Part shown: positions 22,109-34,809 of the stretch, piece by piece | Position numbering within the stretch: the stretch's first letter is position 1 | Layout of the letters: every line of letters starts with the position of its first letter | From: Tetradesmus obliquus | Taxonomy: Eukaryota > Chlorophyta > Chlorophyceae > Sphaeropleales > Scenedesmaceae | DNA: 64,000 nucleotides | Reading direction: 5' to 3' | Assembly: GCA_030272155.1 (NCBI GenBank) | Contig: CP126191.1 | Span: 1,758,501 to 1,822,500, forward strand | The notes under the pieces: generated by a model | The model's input: the letters and a program-made list of their open reading frames with translations, nothing else | What the model was told of the DNA's origin: nothing | Database searches by the model: none | Program-made: the position numbers and the translations under genes

Positions 22109-23687
22109 CTGCAATCAAAAAAGCATGCACAGGCGCGTGTTCTTGTGTCAGCAGCTTCCAGAAGCAGTGATGGAAGCTTGCATTCACCATGCAAGCAGGT
22201 CTGCCAGCCATGTCCAAGATACCCCGGTGCGCGCTGCTACCTTCAGAATGTTTTTTTATTCAATGGCCTACTGCAGCTTGATGAAACATTGAAGGTGGCT
22301 CACGTGCTGTTGTAGCACGTGAACATGCAGGGCTGTCTTGATACCACTAGCAGCAACACCCGACCCACACTCAGAGCATGTTGGCAACTGCTTGCTTCAG
22401 ACACGTTGTCAACTGCCTGTGCCGAGCAACAGCCTGCCTGCTCACCTGCTGCTCATGGTAGGCTTTTTTGTGTGGATGTTTCTAAGAGCTGCTGTCAACT
22501 GCTGATGCTTTGGGCATGCATTGGGCTTGGTGCCCTGCCTGCACCATGCTGGTGTGTCTACTGTGATTGCTCAATGATGGTCAACCTGCAAAGGCGTGAA
22601 CGGTATAGTACGCTTGTCAGTGCACGATGGGAAGGCAAGTCAGCTGCGCAGGTTCCGAACATGCACTGCGGAGGCCATCACCTGCAACACCCCCCTGCAC
22701 CTGCCTCAACTAAATGCTGCGGGATGCCAGCTGCTTGATGCAGTGGATGAAAACACTCGAGCACACACATATAATTGCATCTAATAAGTTGCAGCAGGTG
22801 CTGGCTGTTCTAGGAGGGAAGCCACCGGGAGCCGAGTGAGTGAGTGCGTGAAGCACTCAAGCAGAGTAGGTCGCTACTTTCTGTCATCGGAAAGGTATGT
22901 ATAGTCAAAAAATGGCAAAGTCGATGCCATCATATGAACTAGCGCCCATGCTCCTTACGCACCTGATGAGGGTTGCATGCTGCTTGGGGGTAGCAGGATC
23001 GCTGCCAAGAAAGAAACTATTTTCGACTTCGGCAGCCCTTAACACAGCAAAGTCAAGTGTAGCGATGCCAGTGAAGTGAGATACAGAAAGGTTGGACAGG
23101 AGTATGAGCCGCGAGCAAGAAACACGGAGCAACGAGGGCCACGAGATGCTTGCACAAATGGCTTTCGGGGTGCTTGGTTGAAAGGATTGCTCAACAGCGC
23201 ATGTATTCAACCGCCAGCGCACCTGAAGGCACCTGCTGACAAAACAACACAGCGAAGCAAATCATTTTTGAGGCCGGCAGACAGTGTCACAGTATTTGAT
23301 CAGAGGTCTTTTCCAACCGGCGTCGAAAGACACCTTCTGCTGCGGACACTGCATCGAAACAAAGCCCGTCGGAAGGTAACCACAGGTCCCAGATCACACA
23401 TGCAGCCCAAAATCGCACCGTGACCACGTCATACAACCATAGTTGCACGAAACGTGGGGTCCGGCTGTTTATGAAAAGAAACGAAACGTTTAAAACGTGC
23501 GTTTTAAACGCCTTCAGTGTGAAACGCTGTATCTAAACGGCAGCTCTAGTGGGGCTCAGGCGTTTGAATGCAGAACCGCTCGTTACTCGGCCTAGCGGCC
23601 CGTTCAGGTACTCAGGGCTCTTCAAAACATTTACTGTATATCTTTGTTGGTATTTGAATACTTGTTGTTCTCCTATCAGTCACCGAT
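22109..23687. other. Region upstream of ABCG exons and of the hAT element
   Basis: Contains a probable further ABCG exon on the minus strand ending at 22963 (about 23090-22963, FTGIATLDFAVLRAAEVENS). Otherwise no gene was recognised. At 23488-23511 there is a perfect 10-bp inverted repeat (CGTTTAAAAC/GTTTTAAACG) with a 4-base loop, near the presumed left side of the hAT element. Confidence 0.4.
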
Positions 23688-24703
23688 ATGGGCAAGAAGA
23701 CCACTGATCAGGCTGCCATAGCCTGGCAGAATGTTGACAAGCTAGAGGAAAGAAACAACTACAGCAAAGTTGTGTGCAAACACTGTGATCACTCCTTCAG
23801 CGGTGGGGCCAGCAGGATCGTTTCGCATTTGCTCGGCACCGGCTCGGGTGTGAAGGCCTGCAGCAAGTGCCCAGAGGATGTCAGGACTCGCCTGTCAGCT
23901 GCCAAGGCTTCCACTGATGCCTCTAAGAACGCAAAACGGAAGCGGGAGGAGGAGGTTGAGGCCATCAAGAACCGCAAAGTTGACAAGGTGAGTTGTTGTT
24001 GAGCAGCAGTGAGCAGGGCACAGAGCAGTGAGTGCCAGCCTCTGCCTTCAGATTATACAGCAGCAAAAGCAGCAGCGATATCAGCAGTTACCAATATCCT
24101 TGTTGGTCTTCCCTTGCAGGAAACTGCAGCAGCCAGTGCTTCTGGCAGCAGTGTTGCTGCTGCTGCCAGCAACCAGGGCAGCATCGACATGACGGAGCAG
24201 CGCGCCATTGTTCGTGCATTCAAGCGTGCTAGGAGCAGCGCTGCTGACAAAACCATCATGAAGTTCTTTGCCTGTGAGGGCATCCCCTTCAACAAGGCCA
24301 GGAGTTCATGGTGGAGGGAGCTGATCAGCGCAGTTTCAGCAGCTGGACCTGGCTATGTCCCACCAACTTACAACGCCATGCGCAGCACTCTGCTGGACAA
24401 CCTCAAGTCCAGCACGGAGTCTGAGCTGCTGCTGTTTGACAGGTCAGCGCTGCCGTGTCATGCGAGCGCAACTGGTCAACATACGACTACATCCACAGCA
24501 AGAAACGAAACAAGCTGGCACCTGCACGCGCGCGGGACCTGGTGTACATATTTAGCAACCAGCGCCTGCTGCGCAAGCTCAACTCTGGCACCCACCAAGA
24601 GGAGTTTGTGCCTTGGGACAGTGAGGATGAGCAGGAGGCAGATGCTGCTGGTGGTGGTGATGGTGATGATGAGGAGGAAGAGGGGGTGGAGATTGTGGAA
24701 TGA
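23688..24703 (+). mobile_element. Internally deleted hAT transposase gene (BED finger and C-terminal motif kept, catalytic core lost)
   Basis: ATG at 23688 opens a BED-type zinc finger (VVCKHCDHSFSGGASRIVSHLLG, Cys/Cys then His, with Cys in KACSKC), then a Lys/Arg-rich stretch. Exon 23688-23987 joins 24120 in frame. The second exon codes a DUF659-like region (KFFACEGIPFNKA, WWRELISAVSAAGPGYVPPTY). At about 24441 this meets, in another frame, VSCERNWSTYDYIHSKKRN, the conserved C-terminal part of hAT transposases, then an acidic tail ending at 24703. The several hundred residues between, with the RNase H-like catalytic core, are missing. This is therefore a non-autonomous deletion derivative. 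Terminal inverted repeats and target-site duplication were not identified. Confidence 0.8.
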
Positions 24704-25943
24704 AGCAGCTGTAATGCATCTTTGGCTGTGGTGCGAGTGCATGTGTTGGTGTCTGCAGCAATGCAACAGCAACATTGGTCATGCAACCAGCTGGGTTGCT
24801 GGTGTTGCTTTTGCTGCTTGCTGCTTGCATGGGTGTGATGCATAGGAGTGGAGTCAGCTGCCATGAGCAGCTGCATGTCTTGTGAGTGCCGCTGCATGCT
24901 GTGTTATTTGGCATGCTCATGAGCAGCAGCATCAGCAGCAGATGCGCTGCAACATGCCAATGCTTGCTGCTCAGTGTCTGTTGTGTTTCAGCCAGCATGG
25001 TGCTGAGGTTTGGATGATTGTGCATTGAGTCCAGCAGATCAACACAATGACATTTAATGTGTCGCGACTCTGCAACTATGTTTACAGTTGCTTGTGTGTG
25101 CAGCAGGAGGTGTGCAGGTTGCTCAGCTCTGTTCCTGTAACCAGTGGTCGCTGCTTTCTTGGTAAGAGACTCAACTGCTGCATTATTAATGTTGCCAGTT
25201 TGCTTCTTTGCGTAAACCTTGGGATGAAAGCTCATCCCTGATACGCCGAGCAGCCCTCCAGCTGCTGTGGTGCCTCGCTGCACATGGTCCGTGGACATCA
25301 ACGCATTCACACGATATCACGATTAATAAGTAGATTACGCACTGGCACCTCAATTCATTTTGACTTTGCGAAGAGCTGTCGTGCGACGATCGCCAAGTGT
25401 GTTCAAGTGTTGGAGCTGTACTGCTGTCAACTAGTCAAGCCTGCTGCTACATTTATATATCAGGGAAATACATGTCAACCGCCACTGCTGTCGGACAGGA
25501 CTTCAGAGCTTAGCACTAGTAGTGCAGAACACTGTGGAACTTCCAAGCATCCTAACAGAGACGCGCTTCTGGAACAGTCAACACGCATCATGCATCACTG
25601 CAACGGCGTTTAATTTTTTTGGTATAAAGATCATGGTTGTATACGTCTATCAATGTCCGCTGTGATGGTCCGTGGGCACGAGCACTACGGTAGCTTTCTG
25701 CTCCGAGCACGGATACCCCTTGATACTGGTATCTAAACAACGATGAAGACGCGATCAGTCACATTCCGTGGTCCACATCTGCAAAACGTGCTTCGTCAGT
25801 GCCTGCTCCGCTTTCCCTGTCACTAGCCTGGTCACTGTGTCAGCTTGGGCGGAAGGAGTCACGGCCTGCGTAGCTTACGGTGGGGCGGTATAAACACAGA
25901 CTCGCACCGAGACCAGCGCACAACGTATAATCGGTGTGAACAC
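24704..25943. other. Region between hAT remnant and capping-enzyme 3' end
   Basis: Probably the 3' part of the hAT element, then the 3' untranslated region of the capping-enzyme gene (minus). A TGTAA lies at about 24710. No gene with motif or splice support was seen. Confidence 0.45.
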
Positions 25944-28033
25944 CTAAAACTGCTCGGCTTCCGTGGCCGCACCAACCTGCCCCTCATCACCCTGATCCAT
26001 GTCAGCCTCAGTAGGGTTGTAGTCGCCCTCTGAACCCTCGCCCAAGTCCGCCTCTGTCACCTTATAGTCTGAGCCGCCGCCTTCGTCATCGTCATCATAG
26101 TCCTGCTGCTCCTGCTGCTGCTCATTGCCGTCATCGTAGCCGCCAGCATCTTCTTGGGCATCCAGATCATCTACTTGTACATCTTCCGCCATAAAGCCAT
26201 CTGCACCATCGTCTGCTGCTGCATGCCCTTCCTCTGGCATGTCGTCATCTGCAGAACCATCAGCAGCAGCAGCAGCAGCAGAGCCCGCATGGTGCCCGTT
26301 CTGCTGCAGCTGCAGCTGCTGCATGTCCTCCGCAGTCGCGCCTGCACGCAGCAGAGTTGCAGCAAGCAAAGCACACGTCTCAGCTGCTCTGTACCGACAG
26401 GCAAGCCAGACAAGACGCAGGCGACAACATACACAAAGGCGTGTGATTCAGCTATGCCTGAATGGGTTGCAACATGGTAAGGATGCTAATGACCTGCAAT
26501 GGCAACTATAAGCCATCACACAGCTCAAGGATATTGCATCAACAAATTCGCACCTGGCGGAGGTGTGAGGATGGGGCTGGGGCCCCGCATGCCCTGCCCA
26601 AAGAACTGCTGCTGCTGCTGCTGCTGCACTTCCGGCGTCTGGTGCCGCTGCTGCTGCTGCTGCTGCTGTTGGCGATGGTGCTGCTGCTGCAGCTGGCCTT
26701 GCTGCTGCTGACTAAGCTCTTCCTGCAGCAGCTGGCTGGGTTGCTGCTGCTGCTGCGGCGGCGGCGGCAGCGCAGGCGGCTTGCCCTGCTGCGCTGCGTC
26801 TGCAGCAGCGCCGTCTGCTGCTGCTGGCTGCTGCTGCTGCTTGATGGGCTGCGGGTTTTTGATCCAGTCCTGCTCCTGCATGTAAATGTCTGACTGCAGC
26901 GCTTCCTCAAACACATTCAGCAGCACCTCCTCCTGCACCATGTATAGCAGAAGTGCATGTGAGTCCGCATGAACGCCAGAAGACAATGTGCACTGTTCTG
27001 TTCAACTACGACATAGGTGTGTTTTGGCATGCAAGACACACAGCGCGTGTCTCGCTGCTTCCGTTGTTGGCGTGTGTACAATGCTGCGACAAACCAATGA
27101 AAAGGCTCCTGTCCTAGCAACGCTGCAACTGTGGCTGCGCTGTTCTACTACTGTTGCAGCTCCACCCGCCTTTTCAAACTCGCCCAACACAGGCTTTAGT
27201 TGCCAGCGGCCTATCACAGCACGCCGTTGTACTACAGCAGCAGCCTGCCAGCGCACCGTGATGTTGTCGCTGATGCTGGTCATGACCTTGTCGAAGACGC
27301 TGCGGTGGTTGGCGGTGAGCTTGTCGGGCCGGTCCCGCATGTACAGCCAGGTGCGGCGCTCCACGTCAAAGCTGCACTCCACGATCTGACGCACCAGCAG
27401 CAGCAGCAGCACATGAAGTTAGAGTTCACCAGTGTGCAAAAGAAGTGGCTGATACAAATGGTGCGCTCCATGTCAAAGCTGCACTGCACAATCTGCAGCC
27501 AACAGATGCCAGCAGCAGCAACAGCAGCAGCACCAGAACATGGTGTTAGAGTTCAGCAGTGTGCAAAAGAAGTGTCTGAAAACAGAATGGTGAGCTCCAT
27601 GTCAAAGCTGCACTCCACGATTTGCGGCAGCAGCAGCAGCATCACATGAGGTTTGAGTTCATCAATTTGAAGTAGAAGTGGCTGAAAACAAAATGGTGCG
27701 CTCCACGTCACAACTGCACTCCACGATCTGCAGCAGCAGCCAACACATGCCAGCAGCAGCACATTAGGCTTCAAAAATGAGGCATGCGGCAGAAGTTGTG
27801 CGCTGAAGCATGCTTAGCTGATCAAAGGCCGATGCACTCGGCCACCAGCTGAGCGCATCCACCACACACAGCCTCAGCAGTGAATGTGAGGCGCATACAT
27901 GAAAATGACACAGCAGGACCACAGGAACAAACGCATGTGAAAGAGAGTTTGAGTATGCCGCTGCCATGTCAGGCTAACCGCTGCACCAGCAAGTGCCAGA
28001 TCAGTCCACATCGCTGTAGTATGAACTGCATGC

Positions 28034-28083
<50 letters not shown>

Positions 28084-28169
28084 TCTGGATGCGCTGGTCA
28101 CCTTGCCGTGCAGCGAGGCGGGGTCCACGTCAGCAGGGAACTCCACGCGCTGCTCACCCAGGCCAATGT

Positions 28170-28221
<52 letters not shown>

Positions 28222-28891
28222 CAGTTGAGATGAGCACTGATGATCACACAAAGCTGCACAACAGTCTCCGGCGCAGACACGCCAGCAACAGGCAGGTGAC
28301 AGCCATACCCTGACACTAAGACTACTCCGTAGATGTGCACGATCACATGCACAATGAATCAACCGCCTCATTCCTCACCCTGCAGGCTGAGGTGGTTGAT
28401 GTCAGCGTTGCCGTGCTTGCGCCGCATCGCGCAGTTGAGCAGCAGCCGCGGCGCCTGCCCCGGCAGCGCCGCCAGCTTGAAGTCCACGCTGTTCATGTGC
28501 CGGAACTTCCACTTGAGCAGGTGCGGGTAGGTGCGCGGCACGTAGGGGTCGTCCCACGGCTGCGGCGGCGCCAGCAGCAGCAGCAGCAGCAGGCAAGGGA
28601 ACCAGCAGCAGCAAGGAGCTTTGTAAGTTGCGATGCCCGGGCATGCCGAATAAGCAAAACGGAGAATTCAAGGGTGTCCCACGGGTGTGTGGGTGGGGCA
28701 GCAGTAGCAGAAGCAGCACACAGGTACGATCACCACCAGCAGCAGCAAGGCGCGTCGGCGCAAAGCTCGATGCGACTCGCGCTATGCGTAGCAGTACGTG
28801 TGACGCCAGTGCGCAGCTCTTACTTTGGACAGGCAGTGACTCCAGCACGAGCAGTGGGCACCAACAGCAGCGTCCCACCTGCAGGCAGAGG

Positions 28892-28936
<45 letters not shown>

Positions 28937-29516
28937 GCGCACCTGCAGGATGAGGCCGTCGCTCTCGTGGCACAGCATGGGGATGAACTGCTCCAGCAGC
29001 TTGCGCGCCTTGAACAGCGGCCAGAACTCCTTGCGCCGCACACTGCAGACCTCCAGGCCCCAGTCATACAAAAACCTGCGGCGGTTGATGCGTGTGCAAA
29101 GAGAGACTGTTGATTCGCGAGTGTGGCGTGATTGGAAGAAGCTGCGCTGCCTGGCGAATGTCATTTGTTGGCGCTGGTGCATTCGAACATAGCACGGCAG
29201 TTAAGCAAACAGACAGCACGGACGGAATTCCACGGTGGTGGCCACAAACTTCGCCACCTGCAACCGGGTACATATACTCCTATACACAGCACTGCGCAGC
29301 CGTTGCGCTGCAGCGCTGCAGCAGCTGCTGCGGGCTCACTTGGGGTTGGGGTGGCGCATGTAGTGGTCCTTCTCCAGCCCCAGGGGCCGCAGCAGCTGCT
29401 TGTCGATGATCTGGTAGCGGTCCTGCACATAATTTGCACGCAGCACAGTTCAGGGGCAGGTTAGCGCTTCAGGCCCTGAGGGCGCAACGGCAGAATCATG
29501 ACACAGCATGACAGGC

Positions 29517-29557
<41 letters not shown>

Positions 29558-29838
29558 CCTACGGACTCCACAGCGCTTGTTCCTATATCCAAGAAACGCC
29601 GTCAAAAGAGCTAACCAAGGGCTTTACAAGGAAACAAACAAAGCTAAAAACATTTCATGAACAAATGCACCAAGATGCACCGAAATGCCCCACCAAAAAA
29701 TGCACCGAGATGCCGCAATGCGTCACCTCGAAGCGCAGGTCGCTGATGCCCTCCCCCGCCAGCATCATGCAGTCGTACACCAGGTAGCGCCGCCGCTGCT
29801 TGTCGCCCGCGATGTCCACGTCATCAACCACCATCTCG

Positions 29839-29917
<79 letters not shown>

Positions 29918-30272
29918 CAGCAAACCGTCAGCACACCATGCTGCTGTTGAGACAGGGGTGCACAGCTTTGGCAAGGCAACATATGACCAGTGCTTGGTGG
30001 TCAACCACCATCTGGCCTGGCCGCAGCCGCAGCGTGTGAACACACCAACAGAGTCCAGACTATTTTGCTTGCTTGTTGAGACAGGGGTGCGCGGGCTTGG
30101 CAGGATAGCAACTCAGCAGCTGCAGCTATTCGTATGTCCACACCAACATGTTGCAACAAATCAGCAATAGAAAGGGCAGGAGCAGGATAAGATTGATGGC
30201 AACGCGCTGCAGCCACTGGTGATCCATGTTTGACAGCCTGATTGCCGCAGCCTGTGGACGGCTGCTTGTTGC

Positions 30273-30321
<49 letters not shown>

Positions 30322-30430
30322 ACCGTCCAGCAGCGTCCAGTGGTGCGGCGGGCCCACAGGGTGTGCACCAGCAGGCGCTGGCTTGGGCAGCAGCGTGGGG
30401 AAGCGCATGTGCATGCGGCGCACCTGAAGC

Positions 30431-30473
<43 letters not shown>

Positions 30474-31822
30474 TGAATCAAAAGCGGCAGACACCCGTGC
30501 AGATGGGAACAAACACACCAAGCACATACGCGCTGTGCATTTGAACGTCAGCCGGCTTTCATCAAATGCATGACCAAGTGTTCTTGCAAGCCTGCAGGTC
30601 CCCGGCTGCAGCTGGCCGCTGTGCCTGACCTAGCCACCCGCCCCGCCTCACCTCCCCCGCCCTGTCTATGAGGTACACTGAGAGCAATGAACCACACCCA
30701 GCCACCTCTGCAGCCACGCCCTGCCCCGCCTCACCTCTCCCGCCCTGTCTATGAGGTACACGCCCTCGCGCGTCAGCAGCATGAGGTACCGCGTGCCGTC
30801 AGCCTTCCACGTCACAAAGTACCTGCAGCAGCAGCAGCAGCAAGGCTGTCATTCACACAACAGGCATCCGCATCAGCAGCCGTGGTAAACTGACATCCCA
30901 CTTCGTCAAGTGGTGGTTGATGCAATGCTGCTATGCGGCACTACATCTTTGTCATGCCTTTGAACGCCTGAATGGTTCACCATGAAGTCCGCAAGGGCAT
31001 GCCAGGACATTGCACATCGCAGCTTCCAGGAGCACTGGGTCCAGTTCCCGAGATGTATGCCGGCTTGATGCAACCACCCTGCATAAATCTACAGTGCCAG
31101 CACGGCGGCCATTGTTGTATGCCAGATCACCGCTTGCGCACACCAGGCCCAGCTGGTCCAGGTCAGACTGACCAACTGCCTGTCAACAAAGAAAAATCAT
31201 CATTAATACGCTTATCTGTGACCACGCTCACCGCTTGCCGCGCACCAGCCCCAGGTTGTCCAGGTCCAGTGAGACCGGCTGGCTGCCCAGGAAGAGGTCC
31301 CCGGGGCCGCGCCCAGCCACAGCCATGTGAGGGTAGCCCTGCACCAGCTGGCCCTTCAGCAGGTTGTCCTGCGACAGCAGCAAGATTGAAAAGGAACACA
31401 TCAACCCCAAACCTTACCAATCCTGAGCTCAGCGGGCAGCCCTGCTGCAGCTGCCCGCGCAGCAGGTTGTCCTGCGGCACTGGCAGCCGTGCCAAACAGA
31501 ATGTGCAGGGATTTGCAGGCAAACATCAAGTTACAACATTGCACGACACCAAAAACATGTCAGGGAGTGTATTGTAAAGTGCACAAGTTGACAGGCTGAG
31601 GATGCATGCCAGTGGCACAGTGAGTAGACATATCAAACGCTTGCGCTACACAGCGCAGAGTTTACGCCCTGACCCTGGCAGCAACTGCAAGCGCCGCGGT
31701 CACCTGGCCCTGGATGACGTCGTACACTGTGTTGATGTAGTAGCGCGCCTCCTCCATGCACACCGGCTCACCGACCTTGTCAGAGTGCGTCATGCGCCCA
31801 CCCGCAGCCTGCGCAAACATGG

Positions 31823-31857
<35 letters not shown>

Positions 31858-34478
31858 GGCTAGGAGCGATAAAAATGCGGGCATGTCAGGTGGCAGCTGC
31901 GGCGCGCTGGGCAAGGAAAGCAGGAGCATGAGAAGGCAGCGCTGTGCTTGCTCGGTGCTTGCCATTCTTGTGTTGCGATCCACCAGTGGATGGTGGTGTG
32001 ACACCTCACTCAACCACCGGTGGACGACTCTGCCGCTGCTCAGACGCTGCTGCCACACAAAACTGCTATGCTGCTGCTGCTGCCGTATATGGCACCCGTT
32101 GTCCATGGGGTGCCAGATGGTGCGCACCTGCTGCATTGCTGCGGGGTTGATGTTGTAGCCCAGGCGCTCGTCCTCGTCCTCGTCATCGGCAGGCTTCCAG
32201 GCAGGCAGCTCCGGCGTGAGCACCATCTTGGGCCGCACCTCGTTGTGGCGCCTGCGGTTAGCAGCACAGTGAGGGTCGTGGGTTCAGCAGAATGGTTCAG
32301 GCTGGGCAGGCAGGAGAGGAGCAGGGCGTGAGCACCATCTTGGGGCGCACCTCGTTGTGACGCCTGCACTTGGCAACACAGACGGAGGCAGGTGACAGCA
32401 GAAGAAAAAGGAAGCTGAGAAGGAGGGAGATGGGCAGGGTGTAAGCACCATTTTGGGGCACACGTCGTTGTGGCGCCTGCGGTGGCAGACGCAACACGTT
32501 GTGAGGTGTTTGTTGAACGATGATGGGTAGCGAGAGAAGCAGGGCGTTGCAAAAATCACACAAGCCGGCTATGGTGGCAGGCAGATGTTGGCAGCGGCGG
32601 TGTACATGCCTGCATGCAATGCGGCAGGCGTGCTGTGCTGTGCTGTGCTGTGCTGTCTGCGCTGCGCTGTGCTATACTGCTGCTCCCCAATGGATAACTG
32701 TCGCTCCGGCCCGCACCCCACTCGTCCAGCCTACACAGCAACAGCTCCATCTCTCCATCTTTACATGTCTATCAGCTGCTGCAGCACAGCGCAGCGCACC
32801 TGAAGAGGTCGTTGATGTACTCGTGCTTGTAGATGCCGGGGTGGCGCTGCTCCCTGAAGTAGCGTATGCCGCGCTCCACGCAGTAGCCCTTGTCGGCCAG
32901 CAGCCGCATGGCAGCGCACACAATGATGAAGCCTGCAGCGGCACAATGGCAGTTGCCAAGGTGAGCATCTTGTGTTGAGTGATTAGAAGCTGCAGCATTT
33001 GTCTGCCAGCAGCCGCATGGCAGCACACACGATGATGAAGCCTGCAGCGGCGGAAAGACAGTTGCAAAGATGCACATTGCTGAAGATGCATAATGTTCCA
33101 GGATTGCCTGAAACCCTTGTCGGCCAGCAGCTGCATGGCAGCACACATGATGCTGAAGCCTGCAGTGGCACAGGTGTTGTTGTACAGGTGCTACAGGCAG
33201 TTTGTAGCGGAAGTCTCAAGTCAGCGGTAGCACAGCAAGATTGCCAACAGTGCGGCCTTGCAGCGCAGCAGGTGCAGCTTGCAGATGAAACAGCAACCTG
33301 GCAGCCACCTCTCAGCCCTCTTAATGTGTCTCACTGCTCTGCTCCAGCCAACGCACCTGAGCGGTTGAAGCCGTGCGTGCAGTGCACCAGGATGTAGAAG
33401 GCGGGGTTGGCTGCCATGCACTTGCGGATCTCCCACACCGCCATGTTCACCGCCAGCGGCTCCGGCGACACGCCACGCCCGCGGCACGGCACCTGCAGCA
33501 CAGCAGCAGGCACAGGCAGGCAGTAGTTTGACCATAACTTGACCATAGTTTGACCAGAGGTTGACCGCCAGCGGCTCCAGCGACACGCCAAGCCCACGCC
33601 TGCGGCACGGCACCTGCAGCACAGCATACCAGCAGGCAATGATACAACCATATCTTGACCATGAGTTGACCATGTGTTGACATGGCCTGGCAATAGGTTG
33701 ACCTGAAGCGCAGCGTCGCTGCTTCACGCCAGAACAGCCACCCACAGTTGCGCTGATGCTGCCTACGCTGCATGGCTGGCGCTGAGTGTTGCTTCGTCTT
33801 GCCAGGGCTGACCTTGACGTATCTCACGCTGTTGTCAGTGATGACTTGCGGGTCGTAATACTTGTCGCTGTTGGACAGGTCCAGCACCATGCCCACCTGC
33901 CCCCCCTGCGGCAGCAGCAGCAGCAGCAGCGGAGGCAGCAGGAGCGGCAGCCGCTTAAGGATTGCGAGAAAGGTATCGAGGACTGTGACTGCAAATCATC
34001 CAGGCGCATGTGTGCTGCACTTGCATCGCTTGCTGCTGTCAGGAACCAAACCGGCAGGCGGCTGGCTGTCAAAAGACGGCACCTGGTGCAGTTGCTGCTG
34101 ATGTGGAGTTGTTTCGACTGCCCAATGCACCATTGCTGCCGCGACAGCAGCAGGTGTGCTGCTGCTTTCTGCCCCTCATGCCTCATGCACAGCCACAACT
34201 GATCTGCGCTATACTGGCAGGGCCGCCTGCCGCCTGCTGCCCTGCTGCCGCAGCTGTTGGATCCACTGCTGCTGTTGCGACTGCAGGGCACCGATGCACC
34301 TGTGCAACACACTCAACGTGCTGCTGCCAGCACTGCAGCGGCTGCTGCTGCTGCTTATGTGGCCCTGATAGCTCCCTTCCCTCTGTTTTGGCTTCTTGCC
34401 CCCTGCCTCACCAGTTGCTGCCATGCATGCCTCCCGTCCTGCTGTGCTTGCTGCCTCTGCTGCTGCTGCTCCTGCTAC

Positions 34479-34511
<33 letters not shown>

Positions 34512-34752
34512 GCAGCACGCACCGGGTCCTTGGCCACGATCTTGTGGTGTGCTGCTGTGAGCGCTGCCAGTGGGCTCCAGTGGCCACGCGTCATCTCCTC
34601 CATGCGGGGGTTGCGGTAGCTGTTGCCCAGCGGCACCTGCAGGAGTGATATCAAAGTAGTACGGAATGTAGGTAGGCAGGGAGAATGCTGAGGGTTGGCA
34701 TGCGATGCTGGGGTATGCTTGCAGGAAAGCTTGCTGTTGTTACACCCACCCT

Positions 34753-34809
<57 letters not shown>

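Noticed and set aside
23460-25700. Definite terminal inverted repeats for the hAT element
   Set aside because: Candidate short matches (aaacgcc near 23506 and ggcgttt near 25604) are too short and unsupported by a target-site duplication.
27395-33620. CRISPR-like arrays suggested by regularly spaced repeats
   Set aside because: The repeats are copies of adjacent exon boundaries with splice sites, in a eukaryotic gene. There are no unique spacers or cas genes.
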